A DNA stretch of 64,000 nucleotides from Verrucomicrobiota bacterium (GCA_023269675.1 JAHFSX010000007.1:62001-126000), one strand, 5' to 3'; positions 1-8,811 are shown, counted from the first letter of the stretch. A program made the numbers and translations. Notes: a model not told the origin generated them from the sequence alone.

Positions 1-738
1 GCGCCAGTCGCCGTTGACGTAGTCCTTGTTGTAGTCGTGGAACGGCACCTGGCTGAGCCACGTGTCCCAGTCCAGCGTGGCGGGGACCGGCTGGGCGGCG
101 GGCAGGCCCGCGACCTGTCCGTTCCACTTGTGCCAGCGGCGGCCGCCGTTCATGTGGGCGTTGATGCGGGTGACGTTCTTGATGATCCCCGCATCGACCC
201 ACGCCTTGAACTGGAAGTAGTTGGCGTCGGAGTGGCCCTGGTTGCCCATCTGCGCGGCCACCTTGTGCTTCTTTTCGGCCTGCATCATCAGGTCGATTTC
301 CTGGAAGGTGTGGGCCATGGGCTTCTCGACGTAGATGTGCTTGCCCATGCCCATGGCCATCATCGCGATCGGGAAGTGCGAGAAGTCCGGCACGCCGGCG
401 GTGACCGCGTCGATCTGTCCGCCCAGCTTGTCCATCATCTTGCGGAAATCCTGGAAGCGCGGCACGTCCGGGAATTTCTTGAGCATCTTCTCGGTGTGCT
501 TCGCACCCATGTCCGTGTCGCACAGGGCGACGATGTTGCAGAGGCCGGTCGCGTACAGGCCGTTGATGACGTCCGCGCCGCGGTTGCCGATGCCGCAGCA
601 GGCGACGTTGACCTTTTCGTTCGGCGTGGCGGCGGCCGCCTGCGCCGAGGCGCGGATGAACGGGAAAGCCGAAAGCGCGGAGAGCGCCATCGTCCGCTTC
701 AGGAAGGTGCGGCGCGAGGTGTCGTAACTGCTGTGCAT
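1..738 (-). CDS. Gfo/Idh/MocA-family oxidoreductase, Tat-exported (3' end outside window)
   Basis: The frame is open from 738 to the window edge (246 residues seen), so the C-terminal part is missing. The start is ATG at 736-738, preceded by AAGGGAG. The N-terminus holds a twin-arginine signal (SRRTFLK, residues 8-14) followed by a hydrophobic Ala/Ser stretch. A Rossmann segment follows (VNVACCGIGNRGADVI), then the EKPMAHT motif typical of the family's NAD(P)-binding domain. Secreted members of this family in Verrucomicrobia and Planctomycetes act on sugars or cyclitols, but the substrate cannot be told here. Folded export by Tat fits a protein that binds its nicotinamide cofactor in the cytoplasm. 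The family call is firm; the reaction is inferred only. Confidence 0.9.
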   Translation of the reverse strand, partial: MHSSYDTSRRTFLKRTMALSALSAFPFIRASAQAAAATPNEKVNVACCGIGNRGADVINGLYATGLCNIVALCDTDMGAKHTEKMLKKFPDVPRFQDFRKMMDKLGGQIDAVTAGVPDFSHFPIAMMAMGMGKHIYVEKPMAHTFQEIDLMMQAEKKHKVAAQMGNQGHSDANYFQFKAWVDAGIIKNVTRINAHMNGGRRWHKWNGQVAGLPAAQPVPATLDWDTWLSQVPFHDYNKDYVNGDWR

Positions 739-990
739 GGAAAACTCCCTTAAAGGTTGGTCAGACCGTCTCCAGCAACCGTCGGTCACGGTCACGCGGA
801 GACGTGAAAAACAGTGTGAATCAGCACAAGCGTAGCAGACGAAGTGCGGGTTATCAAGCGCGCCGTGCCCGGAAACTTGCGCCGGGGTGTGAGTCGACTT
901 TGTTGAATCCACACCCGAAGGAGGAGTTAGCATTTAGCCCGCCGCCCGCGGAGCGGTAACAAACGGCGGGGTAACTTCTTGAACGCTTGA

Positions 991-1026
991 GATTATGATT
1001 AAGATTATGATTATGATTACGATTGC
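991..1026. repeat. Degenerate GATTAT/GATTAA hexamer array
   Basis: Six units of GATTAT, GATTAA or GATTAC follow each other with a 6-nt period. A closely similar array lies at 5609-5642, so the two flank the first group of surface protein genes. Function unknown. Confidence 0.75.
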
Positions 1027-1381
1027 GGGTAAGAAGGGTTCCTGATCCCTCCTGGTCCTGATCGTGTTCTTAATCCTAATCCGGTTGAAGTTATGGACGA
1101 GGAGTTCGGAGTTGCAAGGCCATGAAAGTGAACGTGCGAGCGCGATGCGCGAGAGGCCGTACCTGTGTCTTCAAAATGAAGTCATGCGTGGGCTTCCAAA
1201 AAATCGGTTCTTCGCGGAAGGATTGCTCCTTTTTGCAACGCCTTCTTTCGCGGCCTTTTGGCGCCACCCACTTCCAATTCCTAACTCCTGAAGTCTCCTT
1301 GGTGCGACCCAGTTTCAACGAAACAAATCGCACCCCATGCGCCGCGGCGATCGTTTTTTGCGCGGCAACGCACTTCCCGCC

Positions 1382-1410
1382 TTGACGTAGACGGCCAATG
1401 GGTCTACGAT
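1382..1410 (+). promoter_or_regulatory. Sigma-70-like promoter for the beta-strand repeat gene
   Basis: TTGACG at 1382-1387 and TACGAT at 1405-1410 are separated by 17 nt. This would start transcription near 1417 and leave a leader of about 38 nt with an AAGGGG ribosome-binding site. The inverted hexamers GTAGAC and GTCTAC lie inside the promoter and could bind a regulator. Confidence 0.5.
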
Positions 1411-1454
1411 TTTTCCCTACCTGACCACTAGATGTTAACAAATAAGGGGTTTTC

Positions 1455-4343
1455 ATGAATATCGCACGCCTGACCGCTTACCTGAGTTTCGTCGTACTGG
1501 CGATTGGTTCCACGCCTGCCCTTGCGCAGACCACGCGCACCTGGAACGGCGGCGGAGAGAACGATACCTGGAGCGCCAGCAACAACTGGGGCGGGTTCAC
1601 CCTTGTCGGCAATGAGTCGCTGGCCTTCGGCGGCACGGCGCGGCTGACGAATGTCAATGACCTCGCGGCAGATACGCCGTTCACCAACATCACCTTCAAC
1701 AGCGGCGCGGGCCCGTTCCGCCTCACGGGCAACCGCATCGCGCTCGGCGGCAACATTGCCAATAACGACGGGGACAACCAGCAGCTCGACATGGACATGC
1801 TCCTCGCCGGCACGCGCACGCTGAACGCGGGCAGCGGGAACCTTTTGCTGAACGGCGTCCTGAGCGGCAGCGGCGGCTTGGTCAAAAGCGGGGCCACTAC
1901 GGTTGTCCTTGCCGGCGACAACACCTACGAGGGTGCGACCTCCGTGAACTCCGGGTTTCTGCGCATCACGCATGACCGCGCGCTGGGATCGGCCGCGGGC
2001 GGCACGACGGTCGGCAACAGCTATCGGCTGGAACTCGGTGGGGTGTCGGTGACGGGCGAGGTCGTGACGATCAACGGCAACGGCGGCAACAACAACGGCG
2101 CGCTGCAGGTGTACGCCGGTAGCAACACCTGGGCGGGGACGATTATGATTGGAACGACGGATTCGCGTATTGGCGTTACTCCTGCCAACGGCATCCTCGT
2201 CGTCTCCGGAGTGATTGACGACGGTGTGAACACCTTTAACTTGGGCATTCGCAATGGGGACCTCGGCGGCCCCGTCGTTCTGGCCGGACCCAATACCTAT
2301 AAGGGTGAGACGAAGATCGTGGTTGGCACCGTCAGGCTCAGCGGCGGCGACAATCGTCTGCCGACCAATACCGTTTTACGTTTAGGGAACGGATCGAGCT
2401 TGCAATATGCGGTGCTCGATCTGAACGGCATGAACCAGACGGTGGCCGGCATCACGCAGGATGGCAACATGCCGTGGTCGATCAGCAACTCCACAGCGGT
2501 GACCTCCACGTTGACCGTTAACAACCGTAATCCATATACATATGCGGGTGTTTTGTACGGTAACATCAATCTCACGAAAAGCGGAACCAACACCTTGACG
2601 CTCTCTGGCAACATTAACCCGTTTACGGGGCAGACGGTGGTACGTGATGGCCGGTTGGCTCTGGTCGGACCTTGGGCGCTTCAGGACAGCACCTTCAACA
2701 CCGGCGACGGCGCGATGGGCGTGCTGGCGTTGGGCACCAACACGGTGGTCAACTTCGGCGGGCTGGTCGGCACCAATGACCTCGTGCTGACGAACGGCTC
2801 GGGCGTGGCCGTTTCTCTGAGGATCAGAGGTTCTCAGACGACCGCATACGATGGCCGGATTGTGACCGGGTGCGACTTCACCAAGACGGGAACCGGCAGC
2901 TTCACGCTGAAAAACGCGGGCAGCTACACGGGCCGCACGACGATCATCAACGGCAAGCTGATTATCCCCTCGGAGGATACGCTGGGCGTGATGCCCGCGG
3001 GGTTCGTGCCGGACCAGATCACCTTCGACGGCGGCACCCTGAGGAGCTTCAGCAACTTCGTTTTCAGCGCCGACAACCGGGGCGTCACCCTGGCGGCGGG
3101 CGGCGGCACGCTGGAGGTGCCGGATACCACCAACACCTTCACGGTCCTCAAGACGCTGACGGGTGCCGGAGCTCTGACCAAACGAGGAGCGGGCGTGTTG
3201 ATACTGGCCAGCTCCAACGCCTACGACGGGGTCACCACCGTCGCGGACAGCATCTTGCGGGTCGGCGACAATCATGCGCTCGGCAGCACGGCGGGCGGGA
3301 CGGTTGTCACTGCCGGCGGCCAGTTGGAGTTGACCAACGGTGTGACCGTCACGGGCGAGGCTGTGACCATCAGCGGGGCCGGCATGACGGTGACACCCGT
3401 GCCTCCCTCCGCGCCCCAAGTGAACCGCGGGGCTTTGCAGGCGGGAGTCAACGCCACAGCCGAGTGGTCGGGACCCGTTTTTCTGGCCGCCAGCGGGGCG
3501 CGCGTGGGCGCTCAGGACGGTGGCAACCTGATCATCAGCGGTGTGGTCAGCGACGGTGGCGCCAACCGCGCCTTGCAGGCCAGTTCCCATCCGAACGACC
3601 GGCTGCGCGGGACCGTCTTAAAAGGACAGAACACCTATGCCGGCAACACGGAGATCGTCCGCGGAACGCTCTTCGCCGGAGCGGCGAACACGCTGCCGGC
3701 GGTCTCGATGCTGGACGTGCACTGGTCCAGCGCCAACAACTACGACTATACGGCCTTTGACCTCAACGGCTTTGACCAGACCATCGGCGGACTGAAGAAC
3801 AGCGGGGACAGCGGCGGCAACGCCATGGTGACCAACAGCAGCGCCACGGCCGTGACGCTGACGATCAATCAGTCGGCCACAACGGATTTCGGCGGCGTGC
3901 TGGCGGGCAAGTTCGCGCTGGTGAAGGGCGGGACCGGCACGCTGAACCTCACCAACCGCAACTGGTATTCGGGCGCGACGACCGTCAGCAACGGCACCCT
4001 GAAGATCGGTTTCAACAACGCGATTCCCACCAACACGACGCTGGTGCTCGCGGGCGGGACGTTGGATGTCGCCGGCAAAACCAATACCGTCGCCTCGCTG
4101 GTCCTCACGGCGGACAGCACGCTCGCGCTGGACGCCGGCAAGCTGACGGTCTCGAGTCAAGGGACCGACACGTGGAGCGGCCAGCTGAACCTGACGGGCA
4201 CGCTCGGCCCGACGACCCTGCGCTTTCTGCCGACGCTGAGTGCGGGCCAGCTTCAGCTTATCCGCGCGGACGGCAAGCATGTGGGCATCAATGCGGCGGG
4301 CTACATTTATATCGCGCACGGCACGCTCATCCGGGTGATGTGA
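1455..4343 (+). CDS. Secreted autotransporter-associated beta-strand repeat protein
   Basis: The protein has 962 residues. A signal peptide (residues 1-24, cleavage after PALA) is followed by TRTWNGGGENDTWSASNNW, a usual opening of these proteins. The rest is a chain of short beta-helix repeats of the type LTKSGTNTLTLSGN and VNNGTLRI with many Gly, Asn and Thr, matching autotransporter-associated beta-strand repeats. No C-terminal autotransporter barrel and no PEP-CTERM is seen. The chain ends in GTLIRVM, which resembles the GTLIRIQ end of the protein at 55105-59676. The ribosome-binding site is AAGGGG, 6 nt before the ATG. A surface adhesin or matrix role is likely but unproven; how it is anchored is unknown. 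Confidence 0.85.
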   Translation: MNIARLTAYLSFVVLAIGSTPALAQTTRTWNGGGENDTWSASNNWGGFTLVGNESLAFGGTARLTNVNDLAADTPFTNITFNSGAGPFRLTGNRIALGGNIANNDGDNQQLDMDMLLAGTRTLNAGSGNLLLNGVLSGSGGLVKSGATTVVLAGDNTYEGATSVNSGFLRITHDRALGSAAGGTTVGNSYRLELGGVSVTGEVVTINGNGGNNNGALQVYAGSNTWAGTIMIGTTDSRIGVTPANGILVVSGVIDDGVNTFNLGIRNGDLGGPVVLAGPNTYKGETKIVVGTVRLSGGDNRLPTNTVLRLGNGSSLQYAVLDLNGMNQTVAGITQDGNMPWSISNSTAVTSTLTVNNRNPYTYAGVLYGNINLTKSGTNTLTLSGNINPFTGQTVVRDGRLALVGPWALQDSTFNTGDGAMGVLALGTNTVVNFGGLVGTNDLVLTNGSGVAVSLRIRGSQTTAYDGRIVTGCDFTKTGTGSFTLKNAGSYTGRTTIINGKLIIPSEDTLGVMPAGFVPDQITFDGGTLRSFSNFVFSADNRGVTLAAGGGTLEVPDTTNTFTVLKTLTGAGALTKRGAGVLILASSNAYDGVTTVADSILRVGDNHALGSTAGGTVVTAGGQLELTNGVTVTGEAVTISGAGMTVTPVPPSAPQVNRGALQAGVNATAEWSGPVFLAASGARVGAQDGGNLIISGVVSDGGANRALQASSHPNDRLRGTVLKGQNTYAGNTEIVRGTLFAGAANTLPAVSMLDVHWSSANNYDYTAFDLNGFDQTIGGLKNSGDSGGNAMVTNSSATAVTLTINQSATTDFGGVLAGKFALVKGGTGTLNLTNRNWYSGATTVSNGTLKIGFNNAIPTNTTLVLAGGTLDVAGKTNTVASLVLTADSTLALDAGKLTVSSQGTDTWSGQLNLTGTLGPTTLRFLPTLSAGQLQLIRADGKHVGINAAGYIYIAHGTLIRVM

Positions 4344-4356
4344 GCGGGCCTGTGAA

Positions 4357-4395
4357 GCGAAAAGGGGCGGCCTGTATCAGGCCGCCCCTTTTCGC
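4357..4395. terminator. Terminator hairpin shared by convergent genes
   Basis: A perfect 18-bp inverted repeat (4357-4374 and 4378-4395) with a 3-nt loop lies between two genes that converge. The outer stem is GCGAAAAGGGG paired with CCCCTTTTCGC, so either strand gives a GC-rich stem with a U-rich side. It probably ends both transcripts. Confidence 0.8.
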
Positions 4396-4416
4396 TTTGC
4401 CCCTGGCTTCTAACGC

Positions 4417-5451
4417 CTATTTTGCGGCGGGCTTTTTGGCGCCCGTCTTCGGCTCTTTGGCCTTGGTCGGCGCGGGCTTCTCGGCCGGCTTGACGGTGAC
4501 GGCCGGCGTGGCCGCGGTCTGACCGGTGAAGGCGTTGCAGGCCTTTTGGAGCACCTCGGCAGAGGGCATCTCGCCTTCGGCCACCAGGAAGCGGTAGTTG
4601 AAGGTGAACGACTCGCCGGACTTGATGGCGGTGGCCGGGAACATGCCGAAGCGCCCGTAATCGCGGTAGGCCGAGACGCGCGTGCCCTTGGGATTGGACG
4701 GGTGGTTCATTTCCGCCACGCTGTAGCTTTTGCCGTTCAGCGCGAAGGTCTCCCCGATCCATGCCAGGTCGGCCGCCTTGTGCGGGTCGACCTTCTCGCC
4801 GGCATAGGTGTAGGCCGTTTTCGCGCGGTCGACCTCGCTGGCCGGACGGAAGTGGATGCCCGCATGCTCCGGGTCGCCGTCGAGCACGACGTCGCCGTTG
4901 GGCGCCTTGATGACCGACTGGAAGTCGATCAGCACATAGGCCGGCGCGGGCGCGCGGCGGAAGGTCAGGGTGCGGGCCTCTTCGACGATCGGCTGGCCCG
5001 CCTCGTCGTTCCAGTTGACGAGCGAGGTGAAGGTGGCCTTCTCCGCGTCGGCGGCCTGCGCCGAAAACTTCTGGTGGACCTGTTCGCCGCCCTTCATGTG
5101 CCAGCGGTCGTAGCTCTTGCCATTGAAGCTGATCTTGTTCCAGCCGATGAAGATGCCGCGGTGGTGGGTATATTCGCCGCCCGGCCCTTTAGTGATGGGG
5201 GCCTTGCCCTCGGCGTCGAACACGTGCAGAAAGGGCTTGTAGGTCTCGTTCTTTTTCGCGGGTGTGGAGGTGTCGTGCGCGTACATGTAGCGGCCCACGG
5301 TTTTGCCGTCGCACAGCACATCCAGCGCCTGGCCGGGCTGATCCTTGAAGGCGAAGGTCTTGGCCTCCTCCGCGCCAAGCGTTAAGCCTGTCGTCAAAAC
5401 CACGCCGGCCGCAAGGGCGGTTGCGGCATATCCCCGGAGCTTTCCCCTCAT
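4417..5451 (-). CDS. DUF6807 (PmoA-like) secreted protein
   Basis: The protein has 344 residues from the ATG at 5449-5451, chosen over an upstream in-frame ATG because AAAAGGGGAACATC places a good ribosome-binding site before it. A signal peptide covers about residues 1-27 (ends LTLGAEEA). The body shows motifs of the DUF6807 family, often named methane oxygenase PmoA by mistake: YTHHRGIFIGWNKISF and HAGIHFRPASEV. The His residues of THHRG and AGIHFRP are conserved in the family. Its reaction is unknown; members sit near Gfo/Idh/MocA oxidoreductases and sugar genes, as here. The last 30 residues are a Lys/Pro/Ala-rich tail that the family does not need. Confidence 0.85.
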   Translation of the reverse strand: MRGKLRGYAATALAAGVVLTTGLTLGAEEAKTFAFKDQPGQALDVLCDGKTVGRYMYAHDTSTPAKKNETYKPFLHVFDAEGKAPITKGPGGEYTHHRGIFIGWNKISFNGKSYDRWHMKGGEQVHQKFSAQAADAEKATFTSLVNWNDEAGQPIVEEARTLTFRRAPAPAYVLIDFQSVIKAPNGDVVLDGDPEHAGIHFRPASEVDRAKTAYTYAGEKVDPHKAADLAWIGETFALNGKSYSVAEMNHPSNPKGTRVSAYRDYGRFGMFPATAIKSGESFTFNYRFLVAEGEMPSAEVLQKACNAFTGQTAATPAVTVKPAEKPAPTKAKEPKTGAKKPAAK

Positions 5452-5608
5452 GATGTTCCCCTTTTTTACAGGCGAAAAGCCTGCTTTCAATTCCCTGTCC
5501 CAATCCTGATCTTACACCCAAGCTTAGTCGTAATCCCAATCCTGTTCCTAATTGTCATCCTCGTCTTACGCGCGCGTCGCAGGTCCGTGAGGGCAGGAGG
5601 ACACCGGT

Positions 5609-5642
5609 CAAGATTAAGATTAAGATTGTGATTAAGATGAAA
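5609..5642. repeat. Degenerate GATTAA hexamer array
   Basis: Five to six 6-nt units (AGATTA, AGATTG and similar) resemble the array at 991-1026. A looser relative on the opposite strand lies at about 5495-5560 (AATCCC/AATCCT units). They fill the gap between the DUF6807 gene and the LamG gene. Confidence 0.7.
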
Positions 5643-5670
5643 ATGTCCCAGGTATTTACGGGATACGGCG

Positions 5671-7263
5671 CTAGTCGATCGAGAGGAGCGTGCCCATGAC
5701 GGGCACCGTGTACAGAAACGCGCCAGGCGCAAGCACGCGGTCGGTGAGACGCACCTCGTCGATCCAGCCGTCGAAGGCCATGTCGCCGGCGCCGATCTGG
5801 AAGTTGCCGCTGTCGGTATAGAGCGGGTTGGTCGTGGCGCCCTCAAGAACCATCACATAGTCCTTGTACATCCGGACCGTTTTCGTGGGGTAGTCGTAGG
5901 TCAGGGCCACGTGGTGCCACTTGCCGTCCTCGAGAAAGGCCGAGGAGTCGAAGGACTGGTTGTTGCCGGTGGTGATGTCGGGCAGGTTCTGGGTGTCGAA
6001 GCGGGCGCGCAGGTTGCCGGAGGGGTTGAGAGCCAGCGACCAGCTCAGGCCGCTGGCGCGCGACTTGCCGATGATCTGCGGGTAGAGGACGTGGCGGTTG
6101 ACCTTGACGAACGCCTCGGCCGTGAAGTTCGTCATCTGCGAGGCAAAGGTCGATCCGGGTAGCGTGACGACACCGCCCGCCAGGGAGTTGCTGCTGGCGG
6201 GCAGGCCGGCGTTGACGAAGAGCAGCGAGCCGCTGTTCAGGTTGACCACCGGGCCGGACTTGCCGTCCGAGATGCGCGCCGTGGTGGCGGGTGGCCGTTC
6301 AGCGGAGAAGGTCGGTTTGGCGCCGCCGGTCGTCCCCGCCGTGCCGTGCATCAGGGGCGCGTAGAAGGTGTTGGTCAGCGTGCCGGCCGTGGTGCCGGCC
6401 GCGCCGTCGTCAAAGGTCCAGTAGCCGCGCGTGGAGGAGGGTTCGCTCACGGTCATGAACTGCTCGGGGAGCAACACGTCGTCGGTGATGCGGATCTCGT
6501 CGAACCAGCCGTCGAAGGCGCGTCCGCCCGCACCCTGGCCGATGCGCATCTCGCGCGAGTCGTAGACGAGGTTGCTGAAGGCGTTACCGGTGCCGCGCAG
6601 GACGTAATCCACATAGATCTTGATACTCTTGTTCGTTTGCGCGTAGGTGAAGGCCAGATGGTGCCACTGGCCGTCATTGACGCTGACGCTCGAACTCCAT
6701 GACTGGTTCCACCCGGGGGTGCCGTTCGTAGTTGGACCGCCGAGCGGCGACGAGTCGATTCGAACACGCGGTTTGCACGCGTTGTCCATGTCGAAGTTCC
6801 AGCTGGTGCCGCCACCGTCGGCGCGGGACTTGCCGATGATGAGCGGGTAGTTGACCAGCCGGTCGATCTTGACAAAGACCTCGACCGTCAGGTTGGTTGG
6901 CCGCAGCAGCGGGTCGTTGTCGGTCACCCGGGCGCAACCGCCGTTGTTGGAATTTGTGTCGACGGGAAGACCCGCGTTGACGAGCCGCAGCGAGGAGCTG
7001 TTTGTCGCGTTGATCAGCGTGCCGCCGAAAGCGCTCCAGATGCGTGAGCCCGGCACATCGGCGTTGAAACGGGGGATGCTGCCGGTTCCGTTTATTGTGG
7101 CCGTCGCGTTCAGCGTCGGCGCGTTGGTCTCGGTGACTAGCGTGGCGGCCGTGTTGGTCGGCACGCCGTCGTCAAACTGCCAGTGGGCGACGGTCCCGGC
7201 GGCGGAGCGGAGTACCCCGCAAAAACACACCGTCAAAGTCAGCGCAAGTGCATGGCTGTTCAT
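5671..7263 (-). CDS. Secreted protein with two LamG (concanavalin A-like) domains
   Basis: The protein has 530 residues from ATG 7261-7263; ACAAGGGGATTCCG gives the ribosome-binding site. An in-frame ATG 10 codons upstream lacks one. A signal peptide (about 1-23) is followed by two similar LamG-like jelly-roll units, about residues 25-270 and 279-530. Both open with a W-FDDG motif (HWQFDDG and YWTFDDG) and carry the family signatures WHHLAFTY or WHHVALTY, IKIYVDY or VRMYKDY, and FDGWFDEIRITD or FDGWIDEVRLTD. The two units are an internal duplication. LamG domains bind sugars or proteins; no catalytic domain is attached, so a binding or adhesive role outside the cell is likely. Confidence 0.9.
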   Translation of the reverse strand: MNSHALALTLTVCFCGVLRSAAGTVAHWQFDDGVPTNTAATLVTETNAPTLNATATINGTGSIPRFNADVPGSRIWSAFGGTLINATNSSSLRLVNAGLPVDTNSNNGGCARVTDNDPLLRPTNLTVEVFVKIDRLVNYPLIIGKSRADGGGTSWNFDMDNACKPRVRIDSSPLGGPTTNGTPGWNQSWSSSVSVNDGQWHHLAFTYAQTNKSIKIYVDYVLRGTGNAFSNLVYDSREMRIGQGAGGRAFDGWFDEIRITDDVLLPEQFMTVSEPSSTRGYWTFDDGAAGTTAGTLTNTFYAPLMHGTAGTTGGAKPTFSAERPPATTARISDGKSGPVVNLNSGSLLFVNAGLPASSNSLAGGVVTLPGSTFASQMTNFTAEAFVKVNRHVLYPQIIGKSRASGLSWSLALNPSGNLRARFDTQNLPDITTGNNQSFDSSAFLEDGKWHHVALTYDYPTKTVRMYKDYVMVLEGATTNPLYTDSGNFQIGAGDMAFDGWIDEVRLTDRVLAPGAFLYTVPVMGTLLSID

Positions 7264-7312
7264 CGGAATCCCCTTGTTTACCAAGCTGAGCAATCATCAG
7301 GTACGTAAAACC

Positions 7313-7342
7313 ATTATGGCTCAGTAGGGGGATTGCTGTCAA
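7313..7342 (-). promoter_or_regulatory. Promoter of the double LamG gene
   Basis: On the minus strand TTGACA (7337-7342) and CATAAT (7313-7318) are separated by 18 nt. That is one mismatch from the sigma-70 consensus in total. Transcription would start near 7306, giving a leader of about 43 nt. Confidence 0.65.
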
Positions 7343-7381
7343 TTGAGATAGGACAAACACGCATGCGGATGAGCGCGGCAC

Positions 7382-7413
7382 AAAAAGGGACGGAGCCGGT
7401 CAGGCTCCGTCCC
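7382..7413 (-). terminator. Rho-independent terminator of the V-ATPase operon
   Basis: The 11-bp stem GGGACGGAGCC/GGCTCCGTCCC (7387-7397, 7403-7413) has a 5-nt loop. On the minus strand it is followed by five U residues. It lies 29 nt beyond the HAD gene, the last gene of the operon. Confidence 0.85.
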
Positions 7414-7441
7414 GGTTGGCCGCGTCAGGACACGGCAGCGG

Positions 7442-8338
7442 TCAGCGCCGCCACGGCGGGATTTCGGGCAGCAAGCCGTTGAACTCCTCCGCCAGCTGCT
7501 GCGCGTAGGCGCCCTCGAACGTGCCGTCGAGGAACTTGGCGTACCCCTCTTTGCAGAAGCGCTCCCACGACGCCTCCTCGTGGCCCGGGTTGATCGGGAA
7601 GAAGAGCACGCTGGCCTTTTGGGCCGCGGCCCGGTCGCCCTGCGCGTCGCCGATCATCAGGACTTTGTCCGCGGCGTATTTGCCGCGGGTGGCGGTCTGC
7701 AGGTGCTCGACCTTGGTGCCCAGCTCCTGCCCCGCGATCAGGCTCACGTAGTCGTGGAGCCGGTGCAGGTTCCACTCTTTGACCAGCGCCTGTTCAGGGG
7801 TCTGCGAGACCACGATGGCGTCGCTCCGGGTGCGGATCAGCTCCAGCGCCGACAGGGCCCAGGCGAAGGCCGGCACGGGCTCCATGTTCGCGTCGATCTC
7901 GGCGTTGATGGCCAGGCTCCAGTCGTAGAGACGGATCAGCTCGGGGTCCCGCGTGCGTTCGGCTTCGGCCTTGAGCGAGGGGTTGCCGAGCGGCAGGCCG
8001 GAGTTGACATAGGCGCGCAGCGCGTCCAGCTTCGGCAGCGGGACTCCCGATTCCTTGACGCCGGGGTAGTCGATGAACAGCTCGAACTCGTGCAGCAGCG
8101 CGGGGAAGCGGTTGATGCCGCGGAACCGCGAGTAGAGGTTGACGAATTCGGCGCAGGCGCGGAACTCTTTCTCGCACGCCTCCAGACCCCAGTACCGGAT
8201 GATGAGCGGGTGGAAGTGCACCTTCTGCTTCACGCTCATGGTGTCGAACACGCAGCCGTCCGAGTCGATGCCGACGAAGGAGTCGTGCCGGCGGGGGATG
8301 TTCCTGAGGTCGTCTAACGTGTAGTGGTCTTTGGGCAT
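7442..8338 (-). CDS. HAD-superfamily phosphatase, last gene of V-ATPase operon
   Basis: The protein has 298 residues from ATG 8336-8338. The open frame continues far upstream, but that part is a shadow of the subunit K gene. HAD motif I is GIDSDGCVFDTM (residues 21-32) with both Asp residues; motif II is likely VVSQTP; motif III is VLMIGDAQGDRAAAQ. This fits a phosphoglycolate phosphatase-like hydrolase with a helical cap of about 140 residues, larger than usual. It starts 5 nt after subunit K ends and shares the operon terminator, so it is probably co-transcribed with the ATPase. Its substrate and any link to the ATPase are unknown. Confidence 0.8.
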   Translation of the reverse strand: MPKDHYTLDDLRNIPRRHDSFVGIDSDGCVFDTMSVKQKVHFHPLIIRYWGLEACEKEFRACAEFVNLYSRFRGINRFPALLHEFELFIDYPGVKESGVPLPKLDALRAYVNSGLPLGNPSLKAEAERTRDPELIRLYDWSLAINAEIDANMEPVPAFAWALSALELIRTRSDAIVVSQTPEQALVKEWNLHRLHDYVSLIAGQELGTKVEHLQTATRGKYAADKVLMIGDAQGDRAAAQKASVLFFPINPGHEEASWERFCKEGYAKFLDGTFEGAYAQQLAEEFNGLLPEIPPWRR

Positions 8339-8343
8339 GGGGC

Positions 8344-8811
8344 TTAAACCTTGATCTGGAAAACCGCGAACATGCTGAAGACCAGGGTGAAGATGGCCAC
8401 GGTCTCGATGATGCCGAGCGCGCCGAAGTAGTTGGTCAGGCCCTGGCCGGTCTCGGCCTGCGCGTCGCAGGCGGCCGCGGCGGCGCGGCCCTGGAGCAGG
8501 GCGGAGATGCCGATCGCGAGGCCCGAGAAGATGCCGAGCATCAGGATGGGCAGTCCGGCGTTCGCTTTGCCGAGCATCGCGAACATCAGGATCATGCCGT
8601 AGAGCGTTTGCGTGAGGGGCGCGCCGACAAAGCCGAGCAGGATGAAGGGCGCGGGCTTGTTTTGCGCGTAGCACTTCTTCCACGCGCCGCACGCGGCGGT
8701 GCCGGCGAAACCGGAGCCGAGGCCAGACCCCGTCGCGCTGAGTCCGAGACAGATGGCGGCTCCGGCGACACCCATCCCATAGTTCATGGCCGTAATTGCT
8801 TCAGGATTCAT
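8344..8811 (-). CDS. atpK: V-type ATPase rotor subunit K (c-ring), Na+-type
   Basis: The protein has 155 residues from the ATG at 8811, chosen because GGAG lies 7 nt before it; an ATG two codons upstream (8817) is too close to that site. Four membrane helices form two hairpins joined by a polar loop. Numbered from the upstream Met, the second helix has T69-Q70 (PLTQTLYG), the third Q109 (ALLQG) and the fourth E138 (GIIETVAIF). These match Enterococcus NtpK T64, Q65, Q110 and E139, including the 29-residue step from Q to E. The first hairpin lacks its own carboxylate, as is normal for this type. The ring therefore probably carries Na+ rather than H+. Confidence 0.93.
   Translation of the reverse strand: MNPEAITAMNYGMGVAGAAICLGLSATGSGLGSGFAGTAACGAWKKCYAQNKPAPFILLGFVGAPLTQTLYGMILMFAMLGKANAGLPILMLGIFSGLAIGISALLQGRAAAAACDAQAETGQGLTNYFGALGIIETVAIFTLVFSMFAVFQIKV

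Larger units (their letters stand above)
739..1454. other. Intergenic region, 716 bp, with hexamer repeat and promoter
   Basis: No convincing gene is seen. The stretch separates the divergent Gfo/Idh/MocA gene and the beta-strand repeat gene. It holds a 6-nt-period array (991-1026) and a good sigma-70-like promoter (1382-1410). An open minus-strand frame at 1091-1456 has no recognisable domain and is very Arg/Lys-rich, so it is not called. Confidence 0.6.

Noticed and set aside
1091-1456. A 121-codon minus-strand frame before the first beta-strand repeat gene
   Set aside because: No ribosome-binding site or known domain, very basic; overlaps the promoter of the plus-strand gene.
4417-5451. 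Particulate methane monooxygenase subunit A
   Set aside because: The PmoA name attached to this family is a misannotation; the protein is soluble and secreted, lacks membrane helices, and no pmoB or pmoC is present.
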